This document shows, piece after piece, positions 32,252 to 43,949 of a stretch of DNA of 64,000 nt (position 1 is its first letter; the number at the start of each line of letters is the position of its first letter). Source of the stretch: Magicicada septendecula (lineage: Eukaryota; Arthropoda; Insecta; Hemiptera; Cicadidae); contig CM068373.1 in NCBI GenBank assembly GCA_034769895.1, forward strand, positions 26,002,120 through 26,066,119, given 5' to 3'. Both the position numbers and the translations under genes were made by a program. The notes below the pieces were generated by a model. The model was not told the origin of the DNA, did no database searches, and saw nothing but the letters and a program-made list of their open reading frames with translations.

Positions 32252-34029
32252 GGGTTGCTACAGCAAGTTCCGTCTCCCTTCCTTCAAGGCTTTCTAATTT
32301 TCATGTTCCCATTGTCCTTCCTTAAGTCCTATTGCGTAGATTCAGACTCAGATTGAGCGGCTGCGAACGGCGACTGATCCACAGTGGGCGGCCGAACAAA
32401 AACGTCCTCCAAAATGAGGGTTGTCGCGTTTAGGCATACACAACCAAACACACGTAAAAATTGAAGGAGGTTGAAAGACAAAAGTAGGATGAAAAATAAA
32501 AATAATCCCCGGGTGGAAATCCACACCTCAACTAGACGGAGCCCCGTCGGCTACGGGGGGGGGGGGGAGTTCTGCTAATGATTTTCGAAGTCCAGTTGAT
32601 AACTTCTCAAATATTTATGTGACTTAATTCGAATCGTTTTAGGAACTACCTTTCAAATTTTGATTGAATGATGAGAAAAACTATCACTTTGCTTTAGTTC
32701 TACTGAATTTACGTAACTAAAGTTTTAGAAAATCCAACACGATCTTAGAAATATAGGTATTTTGTAATACACCGTTACTATGAGACTATTCAAAAATATT
32801 TTTTACATAATTTTTTAAATAGTAAAATATAAGTGAAATATTTAGTTACTTAAATAAAATTTTTTAGACAACCATTATAAATATAAGAGAAAAAGATATT
32901 CTTTATGAATAAAAGTTTCATTATTATTATCATATAGTCGATGGAGTTCTTTGTTGAGATTAAAAGATAGACGTAATTATAGAAAATGATTTCTTGTTCA
33001 GACAGCTGAGACTACTCACTCAGACATTTATTATTCATTCTTTAAAAAACAATACTGCGTTTCTTAAGCTGCAGGCCGGCTGTGTATCTGAATCGTTTAA
33101 CTATCTATATTCAGCTTGCTTTCATTACGAGGACCAGCACTTTCGTGAAGTATGTTTAGAAAGAAGCTGTGTGGTATTACTAACAATAATATTACTTTTC
33201 ATTGTTAATATTAATGTTGTTTTGATAATAACCCTCATCGTCATCACTATCATTGTTACTTCTAATTATAACGAAATAAAAATATTTTAAATTAGCAATT
33301 TATCTGTATGCGTGTTCATTCAGGTTTCCGTGTCATGTGTCCAAAGAATTATAAGAAGATTCTGGAGCTTAAGTTTTTGACATCTTTCGTTTCTTATATT
33401 GCTTTGTACGTTCCAAATTATTATTTTCTTTTTAAAGTCTTGTTAAAGAGTGTGGAGTATTTTGTGTATCAAGTGTTGTTAATTTAGGAGGTGAGATCTC
33501 CTTACATTTTGTTCGCCCTTGGCACTCGACTATTTGTCCTAATGGCTGTCGTCAGTGTATAGATGAAGAAAATGTATTTCCACAGTAATGGTATGTTGCG
33601 TGAGTCGTTCTCCATGTTTATGCAGTGTGGGGACAAACCAATCAGAGGGGTTAATAAAAATTCAGCGTGTAATAAAAATGGAGTGACACCTAAATGAATT
33701 CTATTTTAAGACAATTATCTTAGTGTTTTTTTTCTCTTTGTAATAAATGCTCTGGTAGAACCACCCCGAGCTCACTTTGTATTGTAGATGTACGCCTGTT
33801 GAAATCGGACCATATTTGGCTACTTTTATGATGTGAAGAGTGCTGTATATAAAAATAAAAACTGTACTTTTTTTGTAAAAATATCTATTGGATATCCGTG
33901 TATATTATTTTGTACAGAAAAGAATGCTTACAAATGTTAACAAAATTTTTAAAGTTTAGAAACAAACAAAATAATAAACTTTAAACAAAATATTTAACAA
34001 AACAAACATTAAGAACGCTCAAAAATTCC
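31566..34029. other. AT-rich stretch with (TA)n and poly-G tracts
   Basis: Holds (TA)n at about 32209-32249 and an 11-base G run at about 32557-32567. A less AT-rich patch at 32330-32560 has a 65-codon minus-strand frame without recognisable motif. No gene recognised. Confidence 0.45.
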
Positions 34030-34650
34030 TGGTAAAGATATTGGTTGAATAGAAAGGTTTCGAAAATTTAAGTATCTGGGAGAGATAATTCAAGAGAATG
34101 GCTTGGAAAAATCTGCTATAGAAGAAAGGATTCATAAGATGGAAAGGGCATATGGTATAACTAAAGACATTTACAATAAACGTGCATATCTAAAAATGCG
34201 AAAATAAGTCATTACAGTACAGTAGTGAAGCCAGAATGCATATATGCAAGTGAAAGTCTAGCATTGAATTATAATTTAGACAAACTAGGAATATTGGAAA
34301 GACAAATTAGACTATTAGGAAAATACTAGACCCACGAAAAACTTCAGAAGGTTGAAAATTAAGAAGTAATGTTGAAATATATCAAAGTGTAGAAAATATA
34401 ACATAAACAATGAGAAAAAGAAGACTATTATTTTTTGGACATTTATATAGAATGGACGACAATAGGTTGACAAAGCAGATCTTCAAATATCTGTGGGGGA
34501 AGAAGTCAACATCAAGTTCGATTAAAGAAGTCCAAAAGGATTTAGAAAAAAATAATATACATGCAGAAGAAGCAATTGAAGGTGAAGTTTTTCGGGCAAA
34601 AGTGTTAAAAATGGAGGGAGTTTTTACAAGTGTTAAAATTGTTGTTTAGA
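34030..34650 (+). mobile_element. LINE RT thumb and C-terminal tail, decayed
   Basis: Plus-strand translation gives FKYLGEIIQENGLEKSAIEE, MERAYGITKDIYNKRAYL, YASESLALNYNLDKLGILER, then in another frame MRKRRLLFFGHLYRMDDNRL, TKQIFKYLWGKKS and IKEVQKDLEKNNI. This is the insect LINE tail of the type R(R/L)xFFGHxxRM, LTKxIF. Several stops are present. Confidence 0.8.
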
Positions 34651-35344
34651 GAGTGACTTTTTACAATATGTTTATAGCAGCATGTTACCAACTTCAGCGT
34701 TTGTAACTTCTTCACGTGCGCCTTCTTGGATTTAAATAAAATATTTTACTTTAAATTAACAGAATGAATGTTGCAAAACACGAGTGTTACTTTAGTGGCA
34801 TCCATCTGTTCCTTTTTTCATCAGAATTTTAAATAAATGGTCTCTCATACACAGTAGGGAGCCTGGAACAGCCGACGCAGCCGAAGATTTATTTCAGTCG
34901 TTATAGACAGCGCGGGAAAAGTAATTAACGACACACTGGCCAATTGGCAGCCAATAAACAACACCAACAGAGCAATTAATCAATGTTCTCTCGCACCGTT
35001 TTGAACCATGAGCTTATTTTAGCTTACATTTTGAAACAATTTTACAAAATATTATCCCACTCTTCTTTAAAAAATTTTTATTCTTATGGAAACGTAGAAT
35101 TTAAAGAATTGTTTACAGAATGCAATTTTATGAGAATGGAATAAAAAAATAACAAAATGAACAACTGGGAAAATCTTAATATTTACAAACATAATATTAA
35201 TAATCTAAAAATTAAAGAACAATTTCAAAAAAAAACAATAAAAGATAATTTATTTAAAATTATACGTATCATAAAATAATATTAAACTTATGTTTTAATA
35301 ATGATTGTAAAATAATGTTATTAAAATCTTGAATACCTGGGCTA
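34651..35344. other. AT-rich stretch, nothing recognised
   Basis: No gene or known repeat. A short less AT-rich segment at about 34850-34990 has no motif I can name. Confidence 0.4.
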
Positions 35345-35835
35345 CAGTGTGTTTTATCATGCATGCAACGACGTTGTGAATAAGTTGCATAAGCTCAACC
35401 TTATGTGCGGGACCATTAGACGAACCCTTCAGTCAGCAAGCAAAGGAACACGCCTAAAATTCTATAAGGTGATGGGCCTTTCCACACTTCTGTAAGGGTC
35501 TGAGAACTGGACTTTAACGAAAGGCCAGGCCAGTCGCATCCAAGCGGCTTAAATGATATTTCTCAGGCACGTGGCAGGGTATACTGTCCATCATAGAAGA
35601 AACACAGATATACGGCAGGAACTGAATATTATGAGTATACTCGACAGGATCGCCCATTATCCGCTGAATTAGTGGTGACTTTTTTGGCGAACGGATGACT
35701 GACGCATCCCCAAACAACTCTGAAACTATTAGCCGATGGGAGGGAGAGGTGTGCGACGTCCGAGGAAGCGGTGGAGTGACCAGCTGTAATCTTTGCCTAT
35801 TTGAGACAGGAACAAACCAACTTTGGTTTAATCCG
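35345..35835 (+). mobile_element. LINE RT C-terminal fragment, relative of 17140-17545
   Basis: Plus-strand translation includes HKLNLMCGTIRRTLQSASKG, TRLKFYKVMGLSTLL, GSENWTL and KGQASRIQAA-like codons, then the same ending as 17140-17545 (GDVRGSGGVTSCN in the shifted frame, SDQL in the true frame). It retains the LYGSENW segment that the other copy has lost. Multiple frameshifts and stops. Confidence 0.75.
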
Positions 35836-36419
35836 TAAATATGTTGATGATGATGATTAAAATAATAAAAATAAAACGATAAATATTTACTAAACAGCTG
35901 ACAAAATAAACAAACCTTACAACCATCGAACATTTAAATCGAAATAAAATCGATCATTTAATAATTTTATTATAGTCGAAACAATTCAAATACATGTTCA
36001 TTCATAAAAACCTTTGAAGAACGGAATAATTTCCGTCAGGCGGAGATAAAATAAATGTTACTTGCCGAAGTATTTATTATTTGAAGATATTACATTCCAT
36101 GAAAGAAATAGTTTGCGTCATACGATCAAGTAATGTAAGAAAGGTCCATTTTAACGGAAAATTATATTCACTGATATTTTACTGTTTATGTTGCGTACCT
36201 CTTATTTTGCATAATACTTTTGTGTAATTTAATAGTAAGTGTTCTGTTCTTCTAATCTGTAGAAATGTGAGTCGGTAAAAAGTTTTTGGTGTGATGCATT
36301 CTCAAGTAATCTGCAATATGCGTAAGTAAATATATAAAGTGAAGAATATTACTTAGACTGACATTAATGATTCAATGGCGATATACATATAACGGATTTC
36401 TACGGCCTAGGCCGCTTCT
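35836..36419. other. AT-rich stretch, nothing recognised
   Basis: No coding or repeat signal recognised. Confidence 0.4.
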
Positions 36420-37135
36420 CCGTCCCTAGTTTCCATTCTCTTCTATTATAGCACATGTCTTCTTCCAGCCCTCTAAGTTTCATAGCTTCATCTACACCCT
36501 CTCGCCAACTTCTTCGTGGCCTTCCTCTTTTCTTTCTCTCATATGGTATCTACTCTAAAATTCTCTTGGGCCACCTGGTTTCGTCAATTCTTTTTGTGTG
36601 TCCAAACCATACTAGTTGTTTTTTCTCAATCTCTTCCACTATGTTCTTCGTCATGTTCATACTCTGCCTAATTGTTTCATTTCTGACTCTTTCCAGTTTC
36701 GATTTTCTACAAGTACGTCTTAAATAATCCATTTCGGTAGGTAAGAGTTTTTTCGGTTTTTCCTTGTCACATCCCATATTTCGGCTCCATATGCGACTAT
36801 ATTTAGGAAGATGCTGTTATACAGTGTCTTCTATGTGTCTCTTGTGATTGATTTATCCCATAAATCAGAGTTCAAAGATCCTATTACCTTTTTCCCTTTG
36901 TTTAATTGTTCTGTTATTTCACCGCTGCTATTTCCTTGTTTATTAAGTGTAACACCCAAATATTTACACATGCTAACTCCTTTTATGGTAATATTACCTG
37001 AGTCGAGATTATCTTGAGCATCATTACCGACTATTATGTACTCAGACTTATTCATGTATATCACGAGACCTGCGAGCTGGTATTCTTCTTGTAATTTCCT
37101 TATCATGTAACTACGATAATAACTAAGATTCATTG
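36420..37135 (-). mobile_element. LINE RT palm edge to C-terminal tail
   Basis: Minus-strand frames: 36831-37133 reads MNKSEYIIVGNDAQDN, ITIKGVSMCKYLGVTLNKQG and SGEITEQLNKGKKVIGSLNS. 36550-36777 reads LLPTEMDYLRRTCRKSKLER, VRNETIRQSMNM and QLVWFGHTKRIDETRWPKRI. Order and spacing fit an insect LINE RT thumb plus tail, with the two parts now in different frames. Upstream RT and endonuclease are absent. Confidence 0.8.
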
Positions 37136-37149
37136 GCGATTAATTACTA

Positions 37150-37250
37150 AAATGATGATTATGATCACCCCCAAAGGCTAAGCCTTAGACCTGTTCCGGA
37201 ACCCATCTCCTCCTCGGTCTACCAACATCCGACTTCCGAGGGTCGTATGA
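37150..37250 (-). mobile_element. Short LINE C-terminal fragment
   Basis: Minus-strand codons read YDPRKSDVGRPRRRWVPEQV, the final (N/D)P(R)xxxxGRPRxRW motif of insect LINEs. It may be the displaced end of the neighbouring copy or of a separate one. Confidence 0.6.
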
Positions 37251-38449
37251 GTTCTGTAAGTACATATATATTTACTTAAGCAGGTTACTGGCCTGCCGTA
37301 AAACCCTCAACCTGGAAGATCATAAACTTTGATTTTGGGCTGCTCTTCCCCTAGAAAGTTGCTTTTATCTCAGCTGACGAGCTCTTTCTGTCCGATAGAA
37401 GTAGTCTAACTAACTTAACCCATGTGTGCAGCCGTTGGCCTACTGTAGACCCCTCCGCCGCCACACTAGGTCTACACCCTGCTGCCGATGTGCACCACCC
37501 TGCCAGGCCAGGACCCAGGATGCTTACCGATCCACTCCGCCGAAGAGATTTTCTACCACAGCCTTGGAGTGGATTGCTCGGCGTAACAAGGCTCACCAAT
37601 GTGTAGGCGAGAGTAGAGTTGAGGAGGAGAGGCTGGTGCATTATTCTTCAATGAAATCATATGTTCGCTTCACACTCGCTTTCAAACGTCAATAAAATGA
37701 GTATAATTAAATTATATTTCATGTTTAACTTTAACTTGGAAACTGAAACGGAGTCTGTAATTCTGTAAAGAAAATTGTAACAATGGATAACAATGGAGCA
37801 ATCAGTTGGCAACAATGATGAATTTACAACTAACAAAGCCTAATAAAAAGGTGGAATGAGTAGTTTTAATATCTCATAGCATTACTTTATATGAAAGGAA
37901 GTGTACTATTAAGTGTTCCGACTGTAAAGATGTATAAATCAATTTACGACTTGCATAGACGGACTAAACCGGTAACTAAAGAGAATGAAGCGGCATTATT
38001 TACATATTGCCGATGTGTCGGATGTATGTGATCAGTGCCTAGTCTAACTGCGGAACACATGCAAATTACATGCAAACATGTGGCGTGTGTGCGTTGCCAA
38101 TGAAACTGGTGTGCGTGTCTCTCGTGTTATGCATAGTTAAATGCTGTCTGCAACGGATAGATTGACGCTGCTAATTAAGCAAACACACGTGAGTCATCTG
38201 TCTCACTCTTACTCGATCACCTTCTAACTCTTCTGTTCTTTTAATGTTCCTTGTGTGATATTGCGTTAATAACGTACTGCCGCGTAATTGCAAAACACAA
38301 GTCTAATCTGTTCTTACTTAATTTTACACAGAAGAAGGTTTTTATTAACAGTGTCTAAGGACCCAGCTAAAAATATAAGTTCATCATTGTTTATTGTCAT
38401 TTCCTAACGATCAACGTAAGTTTCAGTTTATGATTTACGAAAGTAGGTA
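37251..38449. other. Mixed stretch without recognised gene
   Basis: A GC-rich patch at 37420-37640 is open in several frames but has no motif; it might be LINE 3' UTR. The rest is AT-rich. Confidence 0.4.
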
Positions 38450-39478
38450 AATACCACTGGCAATTTTGGGGCGATCTCAGAGACTCAAGATATCTTCACA
38501 CAACGTCACGCTGCTGGTCTGCCGTTCGATCGAACACCTTTACCACACACACCAAGACGTATGGAGGAACTCTGGACCATCACAAACAACAAACCATAGA
38601 GACAGAGAACACAGCATCAGCATAATCATCATCATCAAATTCTCAGGATTCAGGACACACATACACATACACGCAACTGTAACGTCGGCAGTACGCAGGT
38701 GATTAATAAACAATTATATATTTTGTTTCTGAAAAGAACTCTTTCAAAGAAACTTATATATGAAAAGAAAAGACTTGTAGTTTTAAATATAATCACTGTA
38801 CATAAATTTAAAAGGTAGTGAAAGAAAATAATTTAATTTAACAAAAAAAATTAAAAATACTAATCTTGTGTTGTATGTTAAAATTTGGGTGTGTCAGTAG
38901 AAATAAATAATAGGTTGGAAGTAAATGTTATATATTTTTTATTGTTTATAGCAACAATTAGTTTTATTCTTGAGATTTAATATTATTTTTGTTTGTAAAT
39001 GAGTTGCTATTATTATTTTAAAATTTGAGTCAAAGTCAGACACCCTAAAATAAAAAGTGTTTAGATAATTTGTTTAACGTGCCTGTTTAGCTAGTAAGAT
39101 TATATGGTTGTTAATTTTTATATGCCATGAACAGCATAGAAGGTTATATTGTATTTTTTTGTAAACTTATAGAAGAGAATATTTTTTTATATTTATAATT
39201 CGTAATTTTCATATTTCCATATTTTCTATTAATATTAATAATTCATAGAATGATTATTTTGAAACGGTTTTAACTAATTATTTCATGTCATCAGTATCTC
39301 ACTCCTCTTTGAAAATTATTTTTTTATTGTGCAACTACATATACTTGACGCAACGAGATAAAAAAAATCCTGTGACCTGGCCGGTGTAATACACTTCATA
39401 GTTGCGTTCAGTACATGGTAATGTATTTGTGTAATTTTTTGTAATACTTGTAACGTTGCAATATATACATATATATTA
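38450..39478 (+). repeat. Unidentified ~1 kb repeat, copy 2
   Basis: Partner of 29550-30560, with the same block order and more indels. Its TA-rich end is immediately followed by the 7.1 kb LTR element, which appears to have landed in the TA tract. Confidence 0.6.
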
Positions 39479-40290
39479 TGTGCTGCTGTTAAAATGCACA
39501 CAGTACACAATAGGGAAATAATAACTTTTAAAAGAGAAAAGATACAAATTTAATATTAAATGGAACATATGATTTAAAATGTAAACAAAAAACATTGGGA
39601 CTATCGACTCACCCAGTCAACATAGAGATCGATTCCTATATGATATAAAACAATATTCAGTTACATGTTCTGAAAAGGATATATGAAATTGGAATGAACG
39701 TTATAATAAGAGTAACTTAAATAGTAATAAAATAATAATTTAATAAATACCAACTAGAATTACGAATATTACAGATAAAATAAAGATGTATTTAAAGAAA
39801 TAGAAAAATAATATATGTTTTTAATAGGTATATGATAAACAGATGTAAAGGAAGTAAAGAATTATCAAAGTGGCAAATTTGTAAATTGTTAAAATTTATA
39901 TTTAATAAGAGAAATGTTATTAGTCTTCAATTATATTTAATAAAAGTAACGTTATTAGTCTTAATTGTATCTAAGAAAAGTAACATCAAGAGTCTAAAAA
40001 TATATTTAAGAAGAGTAATATCATCAAGTTTAATGTCATATGTAAAAGAAATATCGGTATGGAGAACCATACATGACTTCCATATTCTAAGATTTATATT
40101 TAAAATCATTTTCAGCCAAACAGCCAGGCTGTGTCTTACCTCCCTTTTTATTGCTGTATTAAATGAAAAATATTATATTACATTAAAATGAAAAAATTAT
40201 AATTTTATTGCCTGGCAACAAAATTATTTTATTTTTAACAATTACCATTGTTTCAAAAAGTTTAAATAAATTTTCAAGTACTTTACTCTT

Positions 40291-40928
40291 GTTAAAACGT
40301 AAAAGGTTGCAGGTAAACTACCCCTTCCCCTTAACCGATCTTCACCAAAATCGAAAGTCATTGAGACCTCTACAATTCAGGGACGTATGCAAAACATTAT
40401 TTGATTCTGTTTGAATTTGCGGCTGTTATCGTTTGCCATAGAAAATACGCTTGATAAAAAAACGTTGCAGGTAAACTACCCCTTTCCCTTAACCGATCTT
40501 CACCAAAAACAATAGGTCTTGAGTACTCTACAAATCAGGGCTGTATGCAAATAATCTTTTCATTCTGTTTGAATTTTCGGCTGTTATCGTTTGCCATAGA
40601 AAATACCCTTGTTAAAACATAAAACGTTACTGGTAAACTACCCCTTTCCCTTAACCGATCTTCACCAAAAACGATAGGTCTTGATTACTCTACAAATCAG
40701 GGCTGTATGCAAACAATTATTTGATTCTGTTTGAATTTGCGGCTGTTATCGTTTGCCAAACAAACAAAATTACCCTTGCTAAAAAAAAAACCGTTGCAGG
40801 TAAACTACCCCTTTCCCTCAACCGATCTTCACCAAAAACAACAGGTCGCGAGTACTCTGCAAATCAGGGCTGTATGCAAAAAATTATTTGATTCTGTTTG
40901 AATTTGCGGCAGTTATCGTTTGCCAAAA
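40291..40928 (+). repeat. Minisatellite of about four ~160-base units
   Basis: Units begin near 40291, 40453, 40611 and 40778. Each contains GTTGCAGGTAAACTACCCC or a variant, TTAACCGATCTTCACCAAAA, ATCAGGGCTGTATGCAAA and GGCTGTTATCGTTTGCCA. Periods are about 162, 158 and 167. Copies A and B of the family carry only one or two units, so the array expanded in this copy. Confidence 0.9.
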
Positions 40929-40935
40929 AAAAAAA

Positions 40936-40984
40936 TCTACAGACACAGACACACAGACAGACAGACAGACAGACACACAGACAC
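40936..40984. repeat. CAGA-rich microsatellite in DINE-like copy C
   Basis: ACAGACAGACAG-type tract, occupying the position of the (CA)n in copy A. Confidence 0.9.
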
Positions 40985-41765
40985 TTTTCGGAAAACGACT
41001 TTTTTTCATGTTTTGAGTGTAGTAGAATCAGAATCTGTAAAAATCTCGAACACGATTTTTTTTGCCATCACCATACTTCCTTAAGGAATATGGAAGTAAA
41101 AAACAGTAAAGGAATTTAATTTGTTATACCAGAGTTTTGATTCTAAATTTAATAAAAAAATAATAGTACAAGAAACCTAAACACATCCTTAATAGAACAC
41201 CGATAGAAGAGGGGAATCCTGGACTGAAGAATAGTTTAAGTGGCCATAAAATATAATTAATTATTCCGAGGAGACATCTGTGTTGCAGTCGTCCTAGAAA
41301 ACAACATTCAGCGGTGAAACAAATAAGACATTTGTGTGAAGGAACGGATCGCCAAGCCTGATACTGCTTTTGAAAAAAAATAAACATCAACCAGAAGTGA
41401 ACCCGTGGCAGCTGGAAGAATTCAGAATCAGTCAAGTTACATTATTTTGGTATTTATTTTTTACATGGTTATTTCTCAAAATACTACATACTAACTGTAT
41501 TTGGTTTGGTTTAAAGAAAAGAAAATATTATATACAATCGTAAATACGATCAAATAGCTTAATAATCATTAACCCTGAGAGAGAGAGTTTCTTTTCATGT
41601 ACTGATAAACAAAAAACTTAATAACAGTAGGTACATTTCTTAATTATATTATAGTATTAAATAATTACAAGACTTATAAAAAATAACCGCACAAATAATA
41701 ATGACGCATCCAACGTGGTGCAAATACTAAATATATTATATCAGTAAAAAACAACAGTACACATA

Positions 41766-41774
41766 ATGGCGCCC
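41766..41774 (+). promoter_or_regulatory. Primer-binding-site-like sequence
   Basis: TGGCGCCCA four bases after the 5' LTR. It is the usual kind of tRNA-primer site of LTR elements; the tRNA was not identified. Confidence 0.65.
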
Positions 41775-41886
41775 ATACGTGAAAGCAAAGATTTTCTTTA
41801 AACCAGCACCAAATAACACAATTTTGTTAAATTTAATTAGCATAAAAAATTTTTCCTTGTAATTAAATTAAGTTAAAGATTGTAAC

Positions 41887-43346
41887 ATGGCTAACAAACC
41901 TGAGCAACGACATGAATTAAGGAGTAATAGTGCTGAAGAGGAAGAAACTGAACTGGACGTAATAGTAAGGGATGCCCAAGGGGACCAACCAAAGAAACCA
42001 ACCCAACCAATGGATGTAAATTTACAGGAAATGATGAGGATTATGATGGAGCAATTCGGAAGAATAGAAGAAAATAATAAACAAACAAACGAAAAGAATA
42101 AAGTAACAGCGAAACAATGAAACAGATCAATGAGAAATTGGACTAAAACAAACAGGAAATGAAAAAGGATATTGAAAAAATGGAGAAGAAAATGGACAGT
42201 AAACAAGAAGAGTTTAAACAAATGAAATTAGATAATGAAAATTTATTAAAACAAAATAATGAGGAATTAAAGGAGACCATTCAACAACAAATAAATGGGG
42301 TGAATAATAAATTAGACCAGCAGAAGGCTGAAGTTGAGTTAATATTGAAAAATTATGAGGAAAGGAATGTTAGACAATTTTCAGAGGTGAAATTGAATAT
42401 GGAAACAATGGAAAATAGGTTAGACAATGTAGAAACAAGACAACAATCAGTGAAGGAAGAAGTGGAAGAGAAATTAGGAGAAAATAAACAAGAAGACATG
42501 GAACAGATGACGAGAGAATTGGTAAATCAAAACAGGAGGTAACTAGTAATATTCAATCCATGGAACACTAGTTGAACCACAAAAATACCAAAATAGAGGA
42601 TACCATGGGACAATTAGTATTAAGGGTCAATGAAATAGAACAAAATGATAATCAAACATGTGTTATCCGAGAAGACAAGAATATTAGTCATGAGGTGCCA
42701 CATATGAAAGGATATATAAAAAATCCTATGGAGTATTTAAATAGAATGAAGGAATATTTGCATAGTACCAAGGAAAATAGATGGGAGAGAATTAATCTAA
42801 TATTAGATCAAGGGTTCCATGAAATGAATGATTATTGGTGGGATGCTGTTAGAAACACCTTGAATAGCTACCAGGAATTCATGGAAAGCTATAAAAATAA
42901 ATATTGGACACGATCCATACAGACAAGGGTGCGGGAGACCATAGTATATGGTAGGTACAACCCAAGCGTAGGACAAACACCGACCTCGTATTTCTTATCG
43001 CATGTTTGCAGGGCAAGATATTTAGACCCACCCATGGATGACAGATATGTGGTGAGTCATCGTTTTCCTGAAACGGTAAGCTTAGCACAATTTGCCAGTC
43101 AAGCCCATACTATAGAAGCGATGACATTATTACTCACTGATTATGAGAGGAAGATGAATTATGACAGTCGTGCTGGACAAGGAAATATGAGAGGAGACAG
43201 CTACCCTAACCGATATCCGGAAGAACAAAACCGTAGTAGGAACCAAGTAGTAGAAAGGAGCGACCAGAGAAATGTTCCAAGATACCATGATAGGGAAGGT
43301 GGAAGAAATTACTACAGAAACTATAACCGGAATGACCGTAGATATG

Positions 43347-43400
<54 letters not shown>

Positions 43401-43949
43401 TAATAATAATAATAATAATAACAACAATAATAATTATAGGGGCAACCACGATTCAAATAACTATCAAGCAAATTTTATACGCCGAAACTATGTTTCCCGA
43501 GTTTATAATAGTCATTACCCGAGGGAGATTGATCGAAATGAACATTCTCGCAGTGAGTATAGACAAAGTGAAGCAAACAACAACTATGAACAGATAAGAC
43601 ATAGAGATCAACATGGTTCCCTTTCACAATCAGAAAATAGTCAACATGAAGGAAGGAGAGAGGAGAGAGCAACTGCAAAGGAAAATCAGGGAACCCATAT
43701 AGCTCGAATAAACTATCTCAGGACTGATGAGAGGGATAACCAGGAGGACTATCGTGGAAACCGTAAAACTAATCCCGATTCCGGGAATGCTGAGGGAAGG
43801 AATAGACGGAACGAAGATGATATAGAACCGTATGTGTATGATCCATACTGTGATGATCCCATAGAAAGATTTACAACCGCATATAATCTACGGAATCCAC
43901 CGGAAAACCATATTGGTGGAGCAGCCCGAACAGTGGCCAATACAGGATA
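41887..43949 (+). pseudogene. Gag-like coding region of the LTR element, fossil
   Basis: Starts MANKPEQRHELRSNSAEEEE. A long Lys/Glu/Gln-rich part predicted to be coiled coil is followed by a capsid-like part with GYIKNPMEYLNRMKEYLHST, NDYWWDAVRNTLNSYQEF and YWTRSIQTRVRETIVYGRYN. The pattern of WW, Y-x-x-F, Y-W and VRE...G-x-Y resembles Gypsy-type Gag capsids. Then comes an Arg/Asn/Tyr-rich tail with an (AAT)n tract and no clear CCHC zinc knuckle. The region is broken in about two places. Gag would form the particle; no enzyme is encoded after it. Confidence 0.7.
43347..43430. repeat. (AAT)n microsatellite within the gag-like region
   Basis: About 25 AAT units with a few interruptions, encoding poly-Asn in the gag direction. 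The Ile/Tyr-rich minus-strand frames here are artefacts. Confidence 0.95.

Larger units (their letters stand above)
40052..41100 (+). mobile_element. DINE/Helentron-like element, copy C, inside the 5' LTR
   Basis: The left repeat ACTTCCATATTC (40076-40087) pairs perfectly with GAATATGGAAGT (41086-41097). The 3' LTR supplies the empty site: its six-A run after GTAAAAG is split here into two parts. The element therefore entered within an A/T homopolymer with no longer target duplication, as reported for Helentrons (T-T sites). Contents in order: left block, about four tandem ~160-base units, a CAGA-rich tract, and a tail with a CTTCC...GGAAG hairpin. No coding capacity; it would need a Helentron Rep/helicase in trans. 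Confidence 0.75.
39479..41761 (+). repeat. 5' LTR of the gag-only element, with DINE-like insertion
   Basis: Starts TGTGCTGCTGTT and ends AACAACAGTACA, so the ends are TG...CA. The 1.05 kb DINE-like copy C at 40052-41100 splits it. The first bases form a hairpin, perfect in the 3' LTR (see 45434). Confidence 0.85.

Noticed and set aside
37420-37640. Possible SINE or small gene in a GC-rich patch
   Set aside because: No A/B boxes, no tail and no target duplication; better explained as LINE-associated sequence, though unproven.
43130-43471. Ile/Tyr-rich minus-strand frames over the gag-like region
   Set aside because: Reverse translation of the (AAT)n tract; the plus-strand gag reading explains the locus.
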